Source: UBA11869 sp964544965
GTDB lineage: Bacteria; Pseudomonadota; Gammaproteobacteria; Eutrophobiales; Eutrophobiaceae
Length of the DNA stretch: 38,159 nucleotides
Direction: 5' to 3'
Assembly (NCBI GenBank): GCA_964544965.1
Contig: CAZJED010000007.1
Span: 1-38,159 of the forward strand
Under the pieces are notes generated by a model, which saw only the letters and a list, made by a program, of their open reading frames with translations, made no database searches and was not told the origin of the DNA. How positions within the stretch are numbered: the first letter of the stretch is position 1; each line of letters opens with the position of its first letter. Of the stretch, positions 23,235 through 33,250 are shown in pieces. The position numbers were made by a program, and so were the translations under genes.

Positions 23235-24748
23235 TGATGTCAGTTGAGAAACTAAATTACATAAAATCCTTAAAACATATCTTAATGGGTTTTACAGAAG
23301 TAGTCTCTACAACTGAAGTGACTGGTGTTGCAATTGATAGCAGGAAGGTTAAGCCAGGAAATCTATTTTTAGCATATCGCGGCACAAATCATAATGGTCT
23401 AGACTATATCGCTGATGCAATTGAAGCCGGAGCTGCAGCTGTTGTTATAGATGAGACAGAGACATTTACCATAGAATCTATTTCAATAGAAATTTTTAAG
23501 GTTCCTGAACTGCGTAAAAATGCAGGCCTTATTATCAGTAAATTTTATGGCAACCCATCAAAAAATTTAGAAATCGTAGGAGTAACCGGTACAAATGGCA
23601 AAACAACAGTATCATATCTACTTACGTATGCAATGCACAGTCTTAAAAGGAACAGCGCATTTATTGGAACACTAGGCAATGGTTTATTTGGCCAGATAGA
23701 AACTAGCAAAACTACAACACCGGATCCGGCTAAATTACATTCACTATTTTCATTATGGGAAAATCAAGTTGATTTTGTTGCGATGGAAGTGTCTTCTCAT
23801 GCTTTAGCACAAGGAAGAACAGAAGGTACCGAGTTTAATACTGCTGTTTTTACAAATTTGAGTAGAGATCATCTTGATTATCATAAAACTGTTGATGATT
23901 ATGTTAGTACAAAATTTTCATTATTTAAAAAAGAAGGTCTTGAAAATGCTGTAATTAATATTGGTGATTCATATGGGGCTAGGCTTGTAGAAAAATTACC
24001 AACAGATATAAATGTTTTTGCTTATTCAGTAAAAAAAAGCAATCTTCAGTTTTATAAGAAAGAAAAAATCTCTTTTATTTTTTGTGAGCAGATAGAAGCC
24101 GAATCTTTTACAGCGAAAATAATAAGAGTTCAGAGCCCTTGGGGTAGAGTAGCTATTAGAGTAAATTTGATTGGTGAATTCAACGTAGAAAATATTCTAG
24201 CGGCTTTCACCGTGCTGTCTCTCTCCGGTGTACCTATTGAAGAGGTTGCTACTGTATTGTCTTGTTTTACAGGTCTCCCTGGTAGGATGGAGGTTTTTTC
24301 TTCATCAAAAAAACCCTTAATTGTCGTTGATTATGCCCACACACCAGATGCACTTGAAAAGGCATTAACTAGTTTGAGACCGTATTGTAAAGGAAAATTG
24401 TTTTGTATTTTCGGTTGTGGTGGCGGACGAGATATTGGGAAACGCGCCCAAATGGGTTCTGTTGCCGAATCGTTGTCCGATAAAATTATCCTAACAAATG
24501 ATAATCCACGTTATGAATCACCTGATCAAATTTTTAAAAATATTCTTGAAGGAATTAAAAATAAATCAAAGGTAATTATTAAAGAAGATCGTTCCGATGC
24601 ACTTATTAGTACCTTTATTGAAGCAAACACTAAAGATGTGATTTTATTTGCAGGTAAAGGCCATGAAATGACACAACAAATCGGTTCCACCATAGTTCCA
24701 TTTTCCGATCGTGAATTAGCTAAACGTTTAACAGAGGAGCACTTATGA
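23231..24748 (+). CDS. murE: UDP-MurNAc-L-Ala-D-Glu:meso-diaminopimelate ligase (MurE)
   Basis: MurE adds the third stem-peptide residue to the cytoplasmic precursor. The 505-residue protein has the Mur-ligase ATP motif GTNGKTT (residues 120-126), the DYAHTPDALEKAL segment and the motif NDNPRYESP. DNPR is the signature for meso-diaminopimelate rather than lysine, so the wall should be of the usual Gram-negative type. Three ATG codons in a row open the gene (23231, 23234, 23237); an AAGGG site lies upstream and any of the three could be used. It overlaps ftsI and murF by 4 bases each. Confidence 0.97.
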   Translation: MMMSVEKLNYIKSLKHILMGFTEVVSTTEVTGVAIDSRKVKPGNLFLAYRGTNHNGLDYIADAIEAGAAAVVIDETETFTIESISIEIFKVPELRKNAGLIISKFYGNPSKNLEIVGVTGTNGKTTVSYLLTYAMHSLKRNSAFIGTLGNGLFGQIETSKTTTPDPAKLHSLFSLWENQVDFVAMEVSSHALAQGRTEGTEFNTAVFTNLSRDHLDYHKTVDDYVSTKFSLFKKEGLENAVINIGDSYGARLVEKLPTDINVFAYSVKKSNLQFYKKEKISFIFCEQIEAESFTAKIIRVQSPWGRVAIRVNLIGEFNVENILAAFTVLSLSGVPIEEVATVLSCFTGLPGRMEVFSSSKKPLIVVDYAHTPDALEKALTSLRPYCKGKLFCIFGCGGGRDIGKRAQMGSVAESLSDKIILTNDNPRYESPDQIFKNILEGIKNKSKVIIKEDRSDALISTFIEANTKDVILFAGKGHEMTQQIGSTIVPFSDRELAKRLTEEHL

Positions 24749-26109
24749 TAAATATGCTGCTTTCTGAAGTTGCTAAAACAGTCGGCTCATCTTTAAGTGG
24801 AGAAGACATTATTTTTTTTGGATGTAGTACCGATAGCCGAACGATTGAGAAAGGAAATTTGTTTATTGCTCTGCAAGGAGAACATTTTGATGGCCATCAA
24901 TATATTTCATCTGCTGAAAAAAAAGGAGCATCTTCATTAATAGTCGATCGTGAAATATCTAATACTAGACCTTTTATAAAGGTAAAAAATACTCGCAAGG
25001 CAATGGGTTTATTAGCAAAATCTTGGCGAGAAAAGATAACAATTCCATTAATCGCAATAACTGGCAGTAATGGTAAGACTACCGTAAAAGAAATGGTAAC
25101 CAGTATCCTGTCAACAGTTTCAAGTGTACATGCTACTTCGGGTAATCTTAATAACGATATCGGTGTTCCAAAAACACTCTTTGGACTTAATAAGAGTCAT
25201 AATTATGCAGTTATCGAAATGGGCGCAAATAATTTAGGGGAGATTGAATGGTTAAGTAAAATATCATCACCAAACGTTGCGGTAATCACTCAATGCGCTC
25301 CAGCTCATCTAGAAGGGTTTAAGGATATTGAAAGTGTTGCAAAAGCTAAAGCAGAAATATATTCGGGATTACAATCTTCTGGTACTGCAATAATAAATGC
25401 GGACGATATATATGCTGATTTTTGGAAAAATAGTTGTAAAGAAATTAATAAGATTACATTTGGCATCAAATCGAAAAATGCCGATGTTAGGGCGGAAAAA
25501 ATTAAATCATCTGTAGACGATTTATCAATTAAATTTACCTTAGTTGCTGATAATGATTCAGTTGAAATTTGTATACCTATTTTTGGCGAGCATAATGTAA
25601 TGAATGCTTTAGCTGCCGCCGCATGTTGTGTAAGTCTAGATATATCTTTGCAAGCAATAAAAAATGGACTTGAGAATATAAGTTCAATTAAAGGGCGACT
25701 AGAAATAAAAATAGGGAAGAGGCAAGTAAGGATTATTGATGACACATATAATGCTAATCCAGTATCACTCGATGCAGCTGTTAAGACATTATGCAGTTTT
25801 AATGGCGCACATTACATTGTCTTAGGTGATATGGGTGAATTGGGCCGTGAAGCAAAAAAATTTCATAAAGAAGTAGGCATACTAGCAAAAAAGAGAAAGG
25901 TAGACGGGCTATTTACGATTGGTAATTTGAGTATTAATGCTTCAGATGGTTTTGGCGAAGGTGCTTTTCATTTCGAAAATTATGATGATCTTGGGAAATT
26001 GCTAGAGAAGACCTTAGATAAAAACAGCACTGTTTTAGTCAAGGGTTCACGTTCAATGGAGATGGAACGCGTTGTTGATGCTCTTATGGGGAATAACAGA
26101 AAATGCTAA
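24745..26109 (+). CDS. murF: UDP-MurNAc-tripeptide:D-Ala-D-Ala ligase (MurF)
   Basis: MurF adds the D-Ala-D-Ala dipeptide made by Ddl, completing the UDP-MurNAc-pentapeptide. The 454-residue protein has the ATP motif ITGSNGKTTVKEMV, the substrate segment HATSGNLNNDIGVP, and the C-terminal domain with IDDTYNANPVSLDAAVKTL followed by VLGDMGELG, both strongly MurF-specific. A GAGGAG site precedes the ATG by about 5 bases. It overlaps murE by 4 bases and mraY by 7, so the block ftsL-ftsI-murE-murF-mraY is continuously coupled. Confidence 0.97.
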   Translation: MINMLLSEVAKTVGSSLSGEDIIFFGCSTDSRTIEKGNLFIALQGEHFDGHQYISSAEKKGASSLIVDREISNTRPFIKVKNTRKAMGLLAKSWREKITIPLIAITGSNGKTTVKEMVTSILSTVSSVHATSGNLNNDIGVPKTLFGLNKSHNYAVIEMGANNLGEIEWLSKISSPNVAVITQCAPAHLEGFKDIESVAKAKAEIYSGLQSSGTAIINADDIYADFWKNSCKEINKITFGIKSKNADVRAEKIKSSVDDLSIKFTLVADNDSVEICIPIFGEHNVMNALAAAACCVSLDISLQAIKNGLENISSIKGRLEIKIGKRQVRIIDDTYNANPVSLDAAVKTLCSFNGAHYIVLGDMGELGREAKKFHKEVGILAKKRKVDGLFTIGNLSINASDGFGEGAFHFENYDDLGKLLEKTLDKNSTVLVKGSRSMEMERVVDALMGNNRKC

Positions 26110-27185
26110 TTTGGCTAACAGAATATCTCACTCAGTTTGAAAGCGGTTTTGCTGTTTTCCAGTATTTAACATTAAGGACAATATTAAGTGTTTTAACTTC
26201 TTTATTTATCTCATTTATTTTAGGTCCATATTTGATAAATCATTTAACAAATAAACAAATCGCACAAAGTATACGAGACGATGGGCCCGAGGCTCATTTA
26301 ACAAAAATTGGTACTCCTACAATGGGCGGTTTATTGATTTTGTTATCCATTATTATAAGCACAGTTTGTTGGGGAGATATTAGTAATCGTTATATATTAG
26401 TTGTCCTTTCAGTTACATTTCTATTCGGAATTATTGGATTAATTGATGATTACAGAAAGGTAATTCACAATAATTCAAAAGGATTATCTGCTTCATATAA
26501 ATATAGTGCCCAATCAATTGTTGCTTTGGCAGCAGCAATCTATCTTTATCAGTCTGCTACTTTGCCTGTTGAAACACAATTGCTAGTCCCGTTTTTTAAA
26601 GATTTTGTTTTTGATATGAATTGGTTATACGTAGTGTTCGTTTATTTTGTTATTGTCGGTTCTAGTAATGCTGTTAACTTAACTGATGGGCTTGATGGAT
26701 TAGCAATTCTTCCAACAGTAATGGTAGCTGGCGCACTCGCAGTTTTTGCTTATCTATCAGGCCACGTAACTTTCTCCGGTTATCTTGGGATCCCTTATGT
26801 TCCTGGTGTTGGTGAAGTTGCCGTGTTTTGTGGTGCAATGGTTGGCTCAGGCTTAGGATTCCTTTGGTTTAACACATATCCAGCTCAAGTTTTTATGGGT
26901 GATATTGGCGCATTGTCATTAGGAGCTGCACTGGGAATTGTCGCAGTTGTTACTCGGCAGGAACTTGTATTATTTATTATGGGCGGTGTTTTTGTTGTAG
27001 AAACACTTTCAGTCATATTACAAGTTTCCTCGTACAAATTAACAGGTAAAAGAATTTTTAAAATGGCTCCCCTACATCATCACTACGAACTAAAGGGTTG
27101 GCCAGAACCACGAGTAATAGTTCGATTCTGGATTATTACCGTTATTTTAATTTTAGTTGGCCTTGCAAGCTTGAAAATACGTTGA
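26103..27185 (+). CDS. mraY: Phospho-MurNAc-pentapeptide transferase (MraY)
   Basis: MraY transfers phospho-MurNAc-pentapeptide to undecaprenyl phosphate, making lipid I at the inner membrane. The 360-residue protein is almost entirely hydrophobic with about ten helices. Conserved catalytic segments are present: GTPTMGGLLIL, GLIDDYRKVIHNNSKGLSA (paired Asp residues), NAVNLTDGLDGLAI and the His-rich KMAPLHHHYELKGWPE loop. Length equals the E. coli protein. The ATG sits inside the last codons of murF. The gene ends 9 bases before a TTG that is one possible murD start. Confidence 0.98.
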   Translation: MLIWLTEYLTQFESGFAVFQYLTLRTILSVLTSLFISFILGPYLINHLTNKQIAQSIRDDGPEAHLTKIGTPTMGGLLILLSIIISTVCWGDISNRYILVVLSVTFLFGIIGLIDDYRKVIHNNSKGLSASYKYSAQSIVALAAAIYLYQSATLPVETQLLVPFFKDFVFDMNWLYVVFVYFVIVGSSNAVNLTDGLDGLAILPTVMVAGALAVFAYLSGHVTFSGYLGIPYVPGVGEVAVFCGAMVGSGLGFLWFNTYPAQVFMGDIGALSLGAALGIVAVVTRQELVLFIMGGVFVVETLSVILQVSSYKLTGKRIFKMAPLHHHYELKGWPEPRVIVRFWIITVILILVGLASLKIR

Positions 27186-27215
27186 GGATAACAGTTGCTT
27201 TGTGTTGAGAAAAAA

Positions 27216-28577
27216 ATGTCAACAGTAAACAATATTGATTTACATTATGATGCGATTGTTGTTGGTCTTGGTAAAACAGGGCTATCTTGTTTTCGTTATC
27301 TTTCTAATCAAGGTTTAAATGTAGCAATTACAGATAGTCGTGAGGTGCCACCTGAGCTTTCAAAGTTGAAAGAAGAATTTGGATCGGTTCCGATATATCT
27401 TGGCAAGATTAATGAAGAAGCTTTGCTTGCATCAGACCAGATAATTCTAAGCCCGGGAGTTTCACTAGATAACAAAAGCATCCAATTATCAATTGAACGT
27501 AACATACCGGTTTTTGGCGATATTGAATTATTTTGCCAAAAAGCAGAAGCACCGATAGTCGCAGTGTCTGGCTCAAATGGTAAAAGCACAGTGACAACTA
27601 TAGTTGCGGAGATGGCGCGTTCAGCTGGCTTAAAAACATATATTGGTGGAAATATCGGTGTTCCTGCTCTTGATTTATTAGATGGCACAGTTCCTGAATT
27701 ATATGTACTTGAATTATCAAGTTTTCAATTGGAAACAACTTTTTCATTAAATGCTCACGCAAGCGTGGTGTTAAATATATCACCAGATCATATGGATCGT
27801 TATTCAAGTTTTGATGATTACGTAGCTGTCAAAAAAAGAATTTATTCAGGACAAGGTTTGATGATACTTAACAGGGACGAAGAATATTCTCATTCTGTTA
27901 TCGATGATAATCGGAAAATTATTTATTTTACTCTTGGTACTCCAGAAGAAGGAAACTATGGATTAATAAATCATGAGAATGAGATTTGGTTAAGTTGTGG
28001 AAATAAAAAGATTATAAATCGAAGTCAATTAAAAATAAAAGGTGAACATAATGTTAGTAACGCATTAGCAGCTATGGCATTGGCGGAAACAGTTAATGTA
28101 CCAACAAGCACAATGGCTGATGTTCTAAAAGATTTCACAGGCCTTCAACATCGCTGCCAATTAGTAAGAAAAATTAATAACGTTAGTTGGTACAACGATT
28201 CCAAAGCAACAAATGTTGAGGCATGCATAGCCTCAATCAAGGGTCTTTCCGCATTTGGCAATATAATTCTTATTGCAGGAGGGGATAGCAAAGAAGCGGA
28301 TTTATCTGGCCTTCATTCAGTAATTAAAAAATATGTAAAAAAAGTTTTTTTGCTTGGTATTGATGCAAATAGATTAGTAAATGTTATTGGTTCTGATGTT
28401 GAAAAAGAACTTGTTAAAAATATGAGTGAGGCAGTAAAAGGTGCAAACAAAATTGCAGATTCTGGTGATTTAGTATTACTTGCTCCAGCTTGCTCCAGCC
28501 TAGATATGTATATAAATTATCAACAGCGTGGGGATGCGTTTATTACAGCAGTGAATGCATTATCAAATGATGTTTGA
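27216..28577 (+). CDS. murD: UDP-MurNAc-L-Ala:D-glutamate ligase (MurD)
   Basis: MurD adds D-glutamate to UDP-MurNAc-L-Ala in the cytoplasm. From the ATG at 27216 the protein has 453 residues, with the N-terminal nucleotide fold AIVVGLGKTGLSCF, the ATP motif VSGSNGKSTVTT, NISPDHMDRY and the C-terminal LLAPACSSLDMY. A TTG at 27195 is also possible, adds seven residues and has a better-placed GAGG site; the ATG fits the family N-terminus better, so the start is uncertain. It ends inside ftsW (23-base overlap if ftsW starts at 28555). All catalytic blocks are intact. Confidence 0.95.
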   Translation: MSTVNNIDLHYDAIVVGLGKTGLSCFRYLSNQGLNVAITDSREVPPELSKLKEEFGSVPIYLGKINEEALLASDQIILSPGVSLDNKSIQLSIERNIPVFGDIELFCQKAEAPIVAVSGSNGKSTVTTIVAEMARSAGLKTYIGGNIGVPALDLLDGTVPELYVLELSSFQLETTFSLNAHASVVLNISPDHMDRYSSFDDYVAVKKRIYSGQGLMILNRDEEYSHSVIDDNRKIIYFTLGTPEEGNYGLINHENEIWLSCGNKKIINRSQLKIKGEHNVSNALAAMALAETVNVPTSTMADVLKDFTGLQHRCQLVRKINNVSWYNDSKATNVEACIASIKGLSAFGNIILIAGGDSKEADLSGLHSVIKKYVKKVFLLGIDANRLVNVIGSDVEKELVKNMSEAVKGANKIADSGDLVLLAPACSSLDMYINYQQRGDAFITAVNALSNDV

Positions 28578-29772
28578 GAAGCGTAGACAACAGACAATAT
28601 TGTCACAGGGAGGTCGTCGACTATCGCCAGTGAGTAGCTATGATTTTTGGTTGGTATCTAGTTTATTCTTAATAATTTCTGTCGGGTTAATTATGGTTGC
28701 TTCGGCGACTATTTCGTATGCTGATAAATATTTCTTAGACCCTCTGCACTATTTTTGGAATCAGGGTCAGTCAATTATTTTAGGTTTATTTTTCATATTA
28801 TTCTTTTTAAAAATACCAACTTTATATCTACAAAAAGTGAGTAGATTATTGTTAATGGTAGCGATTGTATTATTAACATTTACATTAATTCCTGGTATTG
28901 GGAAAGAAGTGAATGGTAGTATGCGCTGGATTCAACTGGGTCCCAAATCTTTTCAGGCAGCGGAATTAGTAAAATTCTTTATTATTACTTATTTGGCAGG
29001 GTATCTCGTTCATCATAACGAATCAGTTCGGTCTGATTTGATTGGTTTTCTTAAGCCAGTATTTATTTTAGCAATTATTTCTATACTACTGTTAAAACAA
29101 CCCGATTATGGTTCATGTGCTGTACTATGCGCCACAGCAATTGGTATGATATTTCTAGCTGGTGCCCCGCTAGTAAGATTTTTTGTTTGGCTTCCACTTT
29201 TTGTTAGCGCATTAGCCTCTCTAATCATTCTTTCTCCATATCGTATGCAACGTTTAATGAGTTTCCGAAATCCAGACCAAGATCCTTTCGATACCGGTTA
29301 TCAACTAATACAAGCGTTAATAGCTTTTGGTCGTGGTGATTGGATTGGTGTTGGTTTAGGTAGCGGCGTACAAAAACTTTTTTATTTACCAGAACAACAC
29401 ACAGATTTTATTTTTTCCGTTATAGCTGAAGAGCTTGGTCTTATAGGAACTATTTCAATTATTTTATTGTATTTTTTTATCGTTTGGCGTGCATTTATGA
29501 TCGGTAGATTTGCTGAGAGTATTAAAAAATATTTTTCAGCTTATTTAGCCTACGGGATTGGATTGATTATAGGTCTTCAGGCGTACATAAATATTGGTGT
29601 AAATATGGGAGTGCTACCAACTAAAGGATTAACTCTGCCATTTATCAGTTATGGCGGTAATAGCATGATCGTTTACTGTATTTTATTTGGCGTGCTTTTA
29701 CGGATTGAGTACGAAAATAGACAGAACATAAGAAGTGTTAACAGAAGGCCGGTATCTACCTATGAGACATAA
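28555..29772 (+). CDS. ftsW: Septal peptidoglycan glycosyltransferase FtsW
   Basis: FtsW is the SEDS-family polymerase that works with FtsI to build septal glycan from lipid II. The 405-residue protein has about ten hydrophobic helices and the SEDS signatures GKEVNGSMRWIQLGP, FQAAELVKFFIITYLAGYL, LKQPDYGSCAV (with the catalytic Asp) and the C-terminal PTKGLTLPFISYGGNSM. The start at 28555 lies in the end of murD; ATG codons at 28567 and 28570 are equally possible, as none has a clear ribosome site. Basic residues before the first helix (EKRRQQ) place the N-terminus in the cytoplasm, as expected. Confidence 0.96.
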   Translation: MHYQMMFEKRRQQTILSQGGRRLSPVSSYDFWLVSSLFLIISVGLIMVASATISYADKYFLDPLHYFWNQGQSIILGLFFILFFLKIPTLYLQKVSRLLLMVAIVLLTFTLIPGIGKEVNGSMRWIQLGPKSFQAAELVKFFIITYLAGYLVHHNESVRSDLIGFLKPVFILAIISILLLKQPDYGSCAVLCATAIGMIFLAGAPLVRFFVWLPLFVSALASLIILSPYRMQRLMSFRNPDQDPFDTGYQLIQALIAFGRGDWIGVGLGSGVQKLFYLPEQHTDFIFSVIAEELGLIGTISIILLYFFIVWRAFMIGRFAESIKKYFSAYLAYGIGLIIGLQAYINIGVNMGVLPTKGLTLPFISYGGNSMIVYCILFGVLLRIEYENRQNIRSVNRRPVSTYET

Positions 29773-30847
29773 AAATATCCTTATTATGGCGGGTGGAACA
29801 GGAGGCCATGTCTATCCAGCATTAGCTGTTGCCGAGAATTTAAAACTTAAAGGATTTAAATTATTTTGGTTAGGCACTAATTACGGCCTAGAAAAAAAGA
29901 TTGTTCCAAATTATGGTTACCCATTACTTAAAATTAATATAGTTGCAATCCGAGGCAAGGGTTTTTTACGTTTATTATTAGCACCTTTTTTACTTATATG
30001 CTCATTATTTCAGGCAATAATCATAATAATTAAGGTGCGTCCGGTTGTTGTCTTAGGTATGGGAGGGTTTGCGAGCGGGCCAGGTGGAATTGCGGCGTGG
30101 CTGATGCGTATTCCTCTTCTTATTCATGAGCAAAATGCAATAGCTGGTTTAACTAATAGACTATTAGCTCCATTTGCTTCTTCAATAATGACAGCATTTC
30201 CTAAGGTTTTTAAAAAATCAAACAAAGTCATTGTAACGGGTAATCCCACAAGAGAAGATATTAAGAATATTTCTAAACCAGATCAGAGGTATGAAAATCG
30301 TAATGTAAAAATATTAAAAGTACTTGTTCTTGGTGGAAGTCTAGGCGCAGAAAAACTTAATAAAATAGTGCCAGAGACATTATCTAATTTTAATAACAAT
30401 TATATTGTAAAGGTAAAGCATCAGTGTGGAGAAAAACATTTTTCAAACACACAAAAAACATACAGAAACTATAATATCGGCGCAGAAATTTCTCCTTTTA
30501 TTGAAGATATGGTTAGCGCATATGCATGGGCCGATATCGTAATTTGTAGAGCAGGTGCCTCGACTATTTCAGAATTAGCAGCATGTGGAATTGCTTCTAT
30601 ACTTATACCTTTCCCTTTTGCAGTCGATAATCATCAAGTAAAAAATGCAGAATATCTTGCAAGTAACGGAGCTGCAGTTCTTGTTGAAGAGAATCAGTTA
30701 AATACTAATAGACTAAAACAGATTTTGTTAGATTTTTTTAATACTCCTGATTTGCTAATGCAAATGGCAAGAAAAGCAAGGGATTTATCTGAATCAGATG
30801 CAACTGATAATGTTGCTAAATTATGTGCGGAAGCATCTTATGCGTGA
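29762..30847 (+). CDS. murG: Lipid II synthase, GlcNAc transferase MurG
   Basis: MurG adds GlcNAc to lipid I on the inner face of the inner membrane, giving lipid II. From the ATG at 29762 the protein has 361 residues and opens with NILIMAGGTGGHVYPALAVA, the donor-binding glycine loop. It also has RIPLLIHEQNAIAGLTNRLL, VLGGSLGAEKLN and GASTISELAACGIASILIPF, all family motifs. A GTG at 29735 would add nine residues; the ATG is preferred because the distance to MAGGTGGH then matches E. coli MurG. The start overlaps the ftsW stop by 11 bases, and the end overlaps murC by 8. Confidence 0.95.
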   Translation: MRHKNILIMAGGTGGHVYPALAVAENLKLKGFKLFWLGTNYGLEKKIVPNYGYPLLKINIVAIRGKGFLRLLLAPFLLICSLFQAIIIIIKVRPVVVLGMGGFASGPGGIAAWLMRIPLLIHEQNAIAGLTNRLLAPFASSIMTAFPKVFKKSNKVIVTGNPTREDIKNISKPDQRYENRNVKILKVLVLGGSLGAEKLNKIVPETLSNFNNNYIVKVKHQCGEKHFSNTQKTYRNYNIGAEISPFIEDMVSAYAWADIVICRAGASTISELAACGIASILIPFPFAVDNHQVKNAEYLASNGAAVLVEENQLNTNRLKQILLDFFNTPDLLMQMARKARDLSESDATDNVAKLCAEASYA

Positions 30848-32273
30848 AATGGAATCACATTTTTCTCCTCATATAATGAGAAGAGTTAAACATATACATT
30901 TTATTGGTATTGGTGGTGCTGGTATGGGGGGAATAGCGGAAGTTTTAAAAACTTTGGGCTACGAGGTTAGCGGGTCTGATATAAAAGAAACTTCAATAAC
31001 AAAAAGATTAGAATCATTGGATATAGAAGTTTCAATTGGGCATAGCATCAAAAATATAACTGATGCCGATGTTGTTGTGCATACGAGCGCAATCAAAGAT
31101 GATAATGAAGAATTAGTTTCCGCCAGAAAAAATAGAATACCTATTGTTCGTCGTGCTGAAATGTTAGCAGAACTCATGCGGTTTAGTCAGGGTATTGCTA
31201 TTGCTGGGACACACGGCAAAACTACAACAACTAGTTTGGTTACAAGCGTGTTAGCCGAAGAGGGGTTTGACCCAACTTATGTAATTGGTGGCTTACTAAA
31301 TAGCTCTGGGTCTCATGCTCATCTTGGGAAAGGAAAATATATTGTTGCTGAAGCTGATGAAAGCGATGCATCATTTTTACACCTTCATCCTATAATTGCA
31401 GTTATAACAAATATAGATGCTGACCATCTTGAAAATTATTCTGGCGACTTTTCATTTTTAAGACATAATTTTGTTGAATTTTTACATCAATTGCCATTCT
31501 ATGGATTGGCAGTTTTATGTGTTGATGACGAAGGTGTTAGAAAGGTGTTACCCGAAGTTACTAAACCAGTGGTTACATACGGAGTCGATTTTGAAGCTGA
31601 TTACAATGCTCAAATTATAAATCAGGAAAAAACAAAAACATGGTTTAAGGTATCTCGCAGAGACAAAAAAGATTGGTTAGAAATAGAATTAAATCTCCCT
31701 GGTAAACATAATGTGCTAAATGCTTTAGCATCAATTGCAGTTGCTCGTGAATTAGGTGTTAATGATAAAAATATAATCAAAGCTTTATGTGATTTTGAAG
31801 GTATCTCTCGTCGTTTTCATGTGCGCGGGGAAATAAAGATAAATAACATTAATTTAACACTTATTGATGATTACGCGCATCATCCTACGGAAATAAGATC
31901 TACTTTCGATGCAATAAAATCGGGTTGGCCAGATCGGCGTTTAGTAGTTATATACCAACCACACCGTTTTACACGTATGCGCGATCTATTCGAAGATTTT
32001 AGCGATATTCTTTCGCAAATAGATAGGCTAATGATTTTTGATGTGTACCCAGCAGGCGAAGAGGCGATCCCTGGTTCTGATGGACGTTCTTTATGTCGAG
32101 CAATTAGAACGAGAGGGAAAGTTGACCCTATATTCTTAGAGAGTAAGGAATCAGTTTTTGAAATTCTTCCTGGTGTTGTGAAAGAAAATGATTTGTTGTT
32201 AACGCTTGGAGCTGGAGATATTGGCTCTTTGTCATTACAAATTTATGAAAATTATTCACAAGCTATACATTAA
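30840..32273 (+). CDS. murC: UDP-MurNAc:L-alanine ligase (MurC)
   Basis: MurC joins L-alanine to UDP-MurNAc, the first stem-peptide step. From the ATG at 30840 the protein has 477 residues. It starts MREMESHFSPHIMRRVKHIH and runs into the conserved FIGIGGAGMGGIAEVL, then the ATP motif AGTHGKTTTTSLV, EADESDASFLHL and IDDYAHHPTEI. An earlier in-frame ATG (30798) would overlap murG by 50 bases; the 30840 codon has a GGAAG site 6 bases upstream and gives a length close to E. coli MurC (491). The gene is complete and not fused to ddl as in some other lineages. Confidence 0.95.
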   Translation: MREMESHFSPHIMRRVKHIHFIGIGGAGMGGIAEVLKTLGYEVSGSDIKETSITKRLESLDIEVSIGHSIKNITDADVVVHTSAIKDDNEELVSARKNRIPIVRRAEMLAELMRFSQGIAIAGTHGKTTTTSLVTSVLAEEGFDPTYVIGGLLNSSGSHAHLGKGKYIVAEADESDASFLHLHPIIAVITNIDADHLENYSGDFSFLRHNFVEFLHQLPFYGLAVLCVDDEGVRKVLPEVTKPVVTYGVDFEADYNAQIINQEKTKTWFKVSRRDKKDWLEIELNLPGKHNVLNALASIAVARELGVNDKNIIKALCDFEGISRRFHVRGEIKINNINLTLIDDYAHHPTEIRSTFDAIKSGWPDRRLVVIYQPHRFTRMRDLFEDFSDILSQIDRLMIFDVYPAGEEAIPGSDGRSLCRAIRTRGKVDPIFLESKESVFEILPGVVKENDLLLTLGAGDIGSLSLQIYENYSQAIH

Positions 32274-32284
32274 AGGAAATTAAT

Positions 32285-33250
32285 TTGTTAATTACAAAAA
32301 ATGAAACAAAATTTAAACAGGTAACTTTAAATAACATAATGTCCTTTGATATAAATACTATAGATCAACAAGGGGAATTGCGAAAACAAGAACCCATGTC
32401 GCGTCATACTTCTTGGAAAACTGGCGGGAGTGCTGATTATTATTATATTGCATCTGATATAAATGATTTAGTGAAATTTATTTCCAAGATTCCAGATAGT
32501 ATTCCAATCACTTGGGTTGGTTTGGGTAGTAATTTGTTAGTGCGGGATGGAGGAATATCCGGGGTTGTTATATCTACATCTTGTCTTTTTAATGAGTTAA
32601 AGAATATTAGTGAAACAGAAATTTTTATAGGTACCGGAGTTTCCTGTGCTAAAGCGGCACACTTTTCTGCAAGATCTGGTTTAGGGGGGATTGAATTTTT
32701 GGCTGGCATACCAGGGACAATTGGTGGTGCACTTGCTATGAATGCCGGCGCTTATGGCGGTGAAATTTGGTCTTACGTGAAAGAGGTTGAGATAATAAAT
32801 CGTGAAGGAATACGTAAGATTCTTGGAAAAAAAGAATTTGATATCAGTTATCGCAGTGTCTCCATTTCAAAAAATGAATGGTTCATCGCATGTAAAATGA
32901 AATTAGAAACTTCAACAAGTTCTCTTGTTAGTGGACGCATAAAAGAAATGTTGAAAGAACGTGCAGATGAACAACCTTTAGGTCAATTAAGTTGCGGTTC
33001 AGTTTTTAGAAATCCTCCGAATCAATATGCTGCAAAATTAATTGACGAATGCGGGCTCAAAGGCAAAAGAATAGGCGGTGCAATTGTTTCGGAAAAACAT
33101 GGCAATTTTATTATTAACACTGGTAATGCTACATCATTAGATATAGAGCAATTAATGGAATTTATCCAGGAAAGCGTATATGAAAAATATGCGATTAAAT
33201 TAATTCCTGAGGTGAGAATTATTGGTGAAGGTAATAAGGAGGCGAATTAA
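32285..33250 (+). CDS. murB: UDP-N-acetylenolpyruvoylglucosamine reductase (MurB), type II-like
   Basis: MurB is the FAD enzyme that reduces the MurA product to UDP-MurNAc. The 321-residue protein has the FAD-binding segments HTSWKTGGSADYYY, WVGLGSNLLVRDGG and FLAGIPGTIGGALAMNAGAYGGE, and the catalytic-serine motif SCGSVFRNP. Length and the SWKTGGSAD form suggest the type II group, unlike the longer type I of E. coli and Pseudomonas; this rests on memory. The TTG at 32285 is chosen because an AAAGGAAA site is about 7 bases upstream; an ATG at 32339 has none. Its stop overlaps the ddl start by one base. Confidence 0.95.
   Translation: MLITKNETKFKQVTLNNIMSFDINTIDQQGELRKQEPMSRHTSWKTGGSADYYYIASDINDLVKFISKIPDSIPITWVGLGSNLLVRDGGISGVVISTSCLFNELKNISETEIFIGTGVSCAKAAHFSARSGLGGIEFLAGIPGTIGGALAMNAGAYGGEIWSYVKEVEIINREGIRKILGKKEFDISYRSVSISKNEWFIACKMKLETSTSSLVSGRIKEMLKERADEQPLGQLSCGSVFRNPPNQYAAKLIDECGLKGKRIGGAIVSEKHGNFIINTGNATSLDIEQLMEFIQESVYEKYAIKLIPEVRIIGEGNKEAN

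Noticed and set aside
28484..28503. 10-bp tandem repeat (CTTGCTCCAG twice) in murD
   Set aside because: It encodes the conserved MurD C-terminal motif APACSSLD, so the repeat is coincidental.
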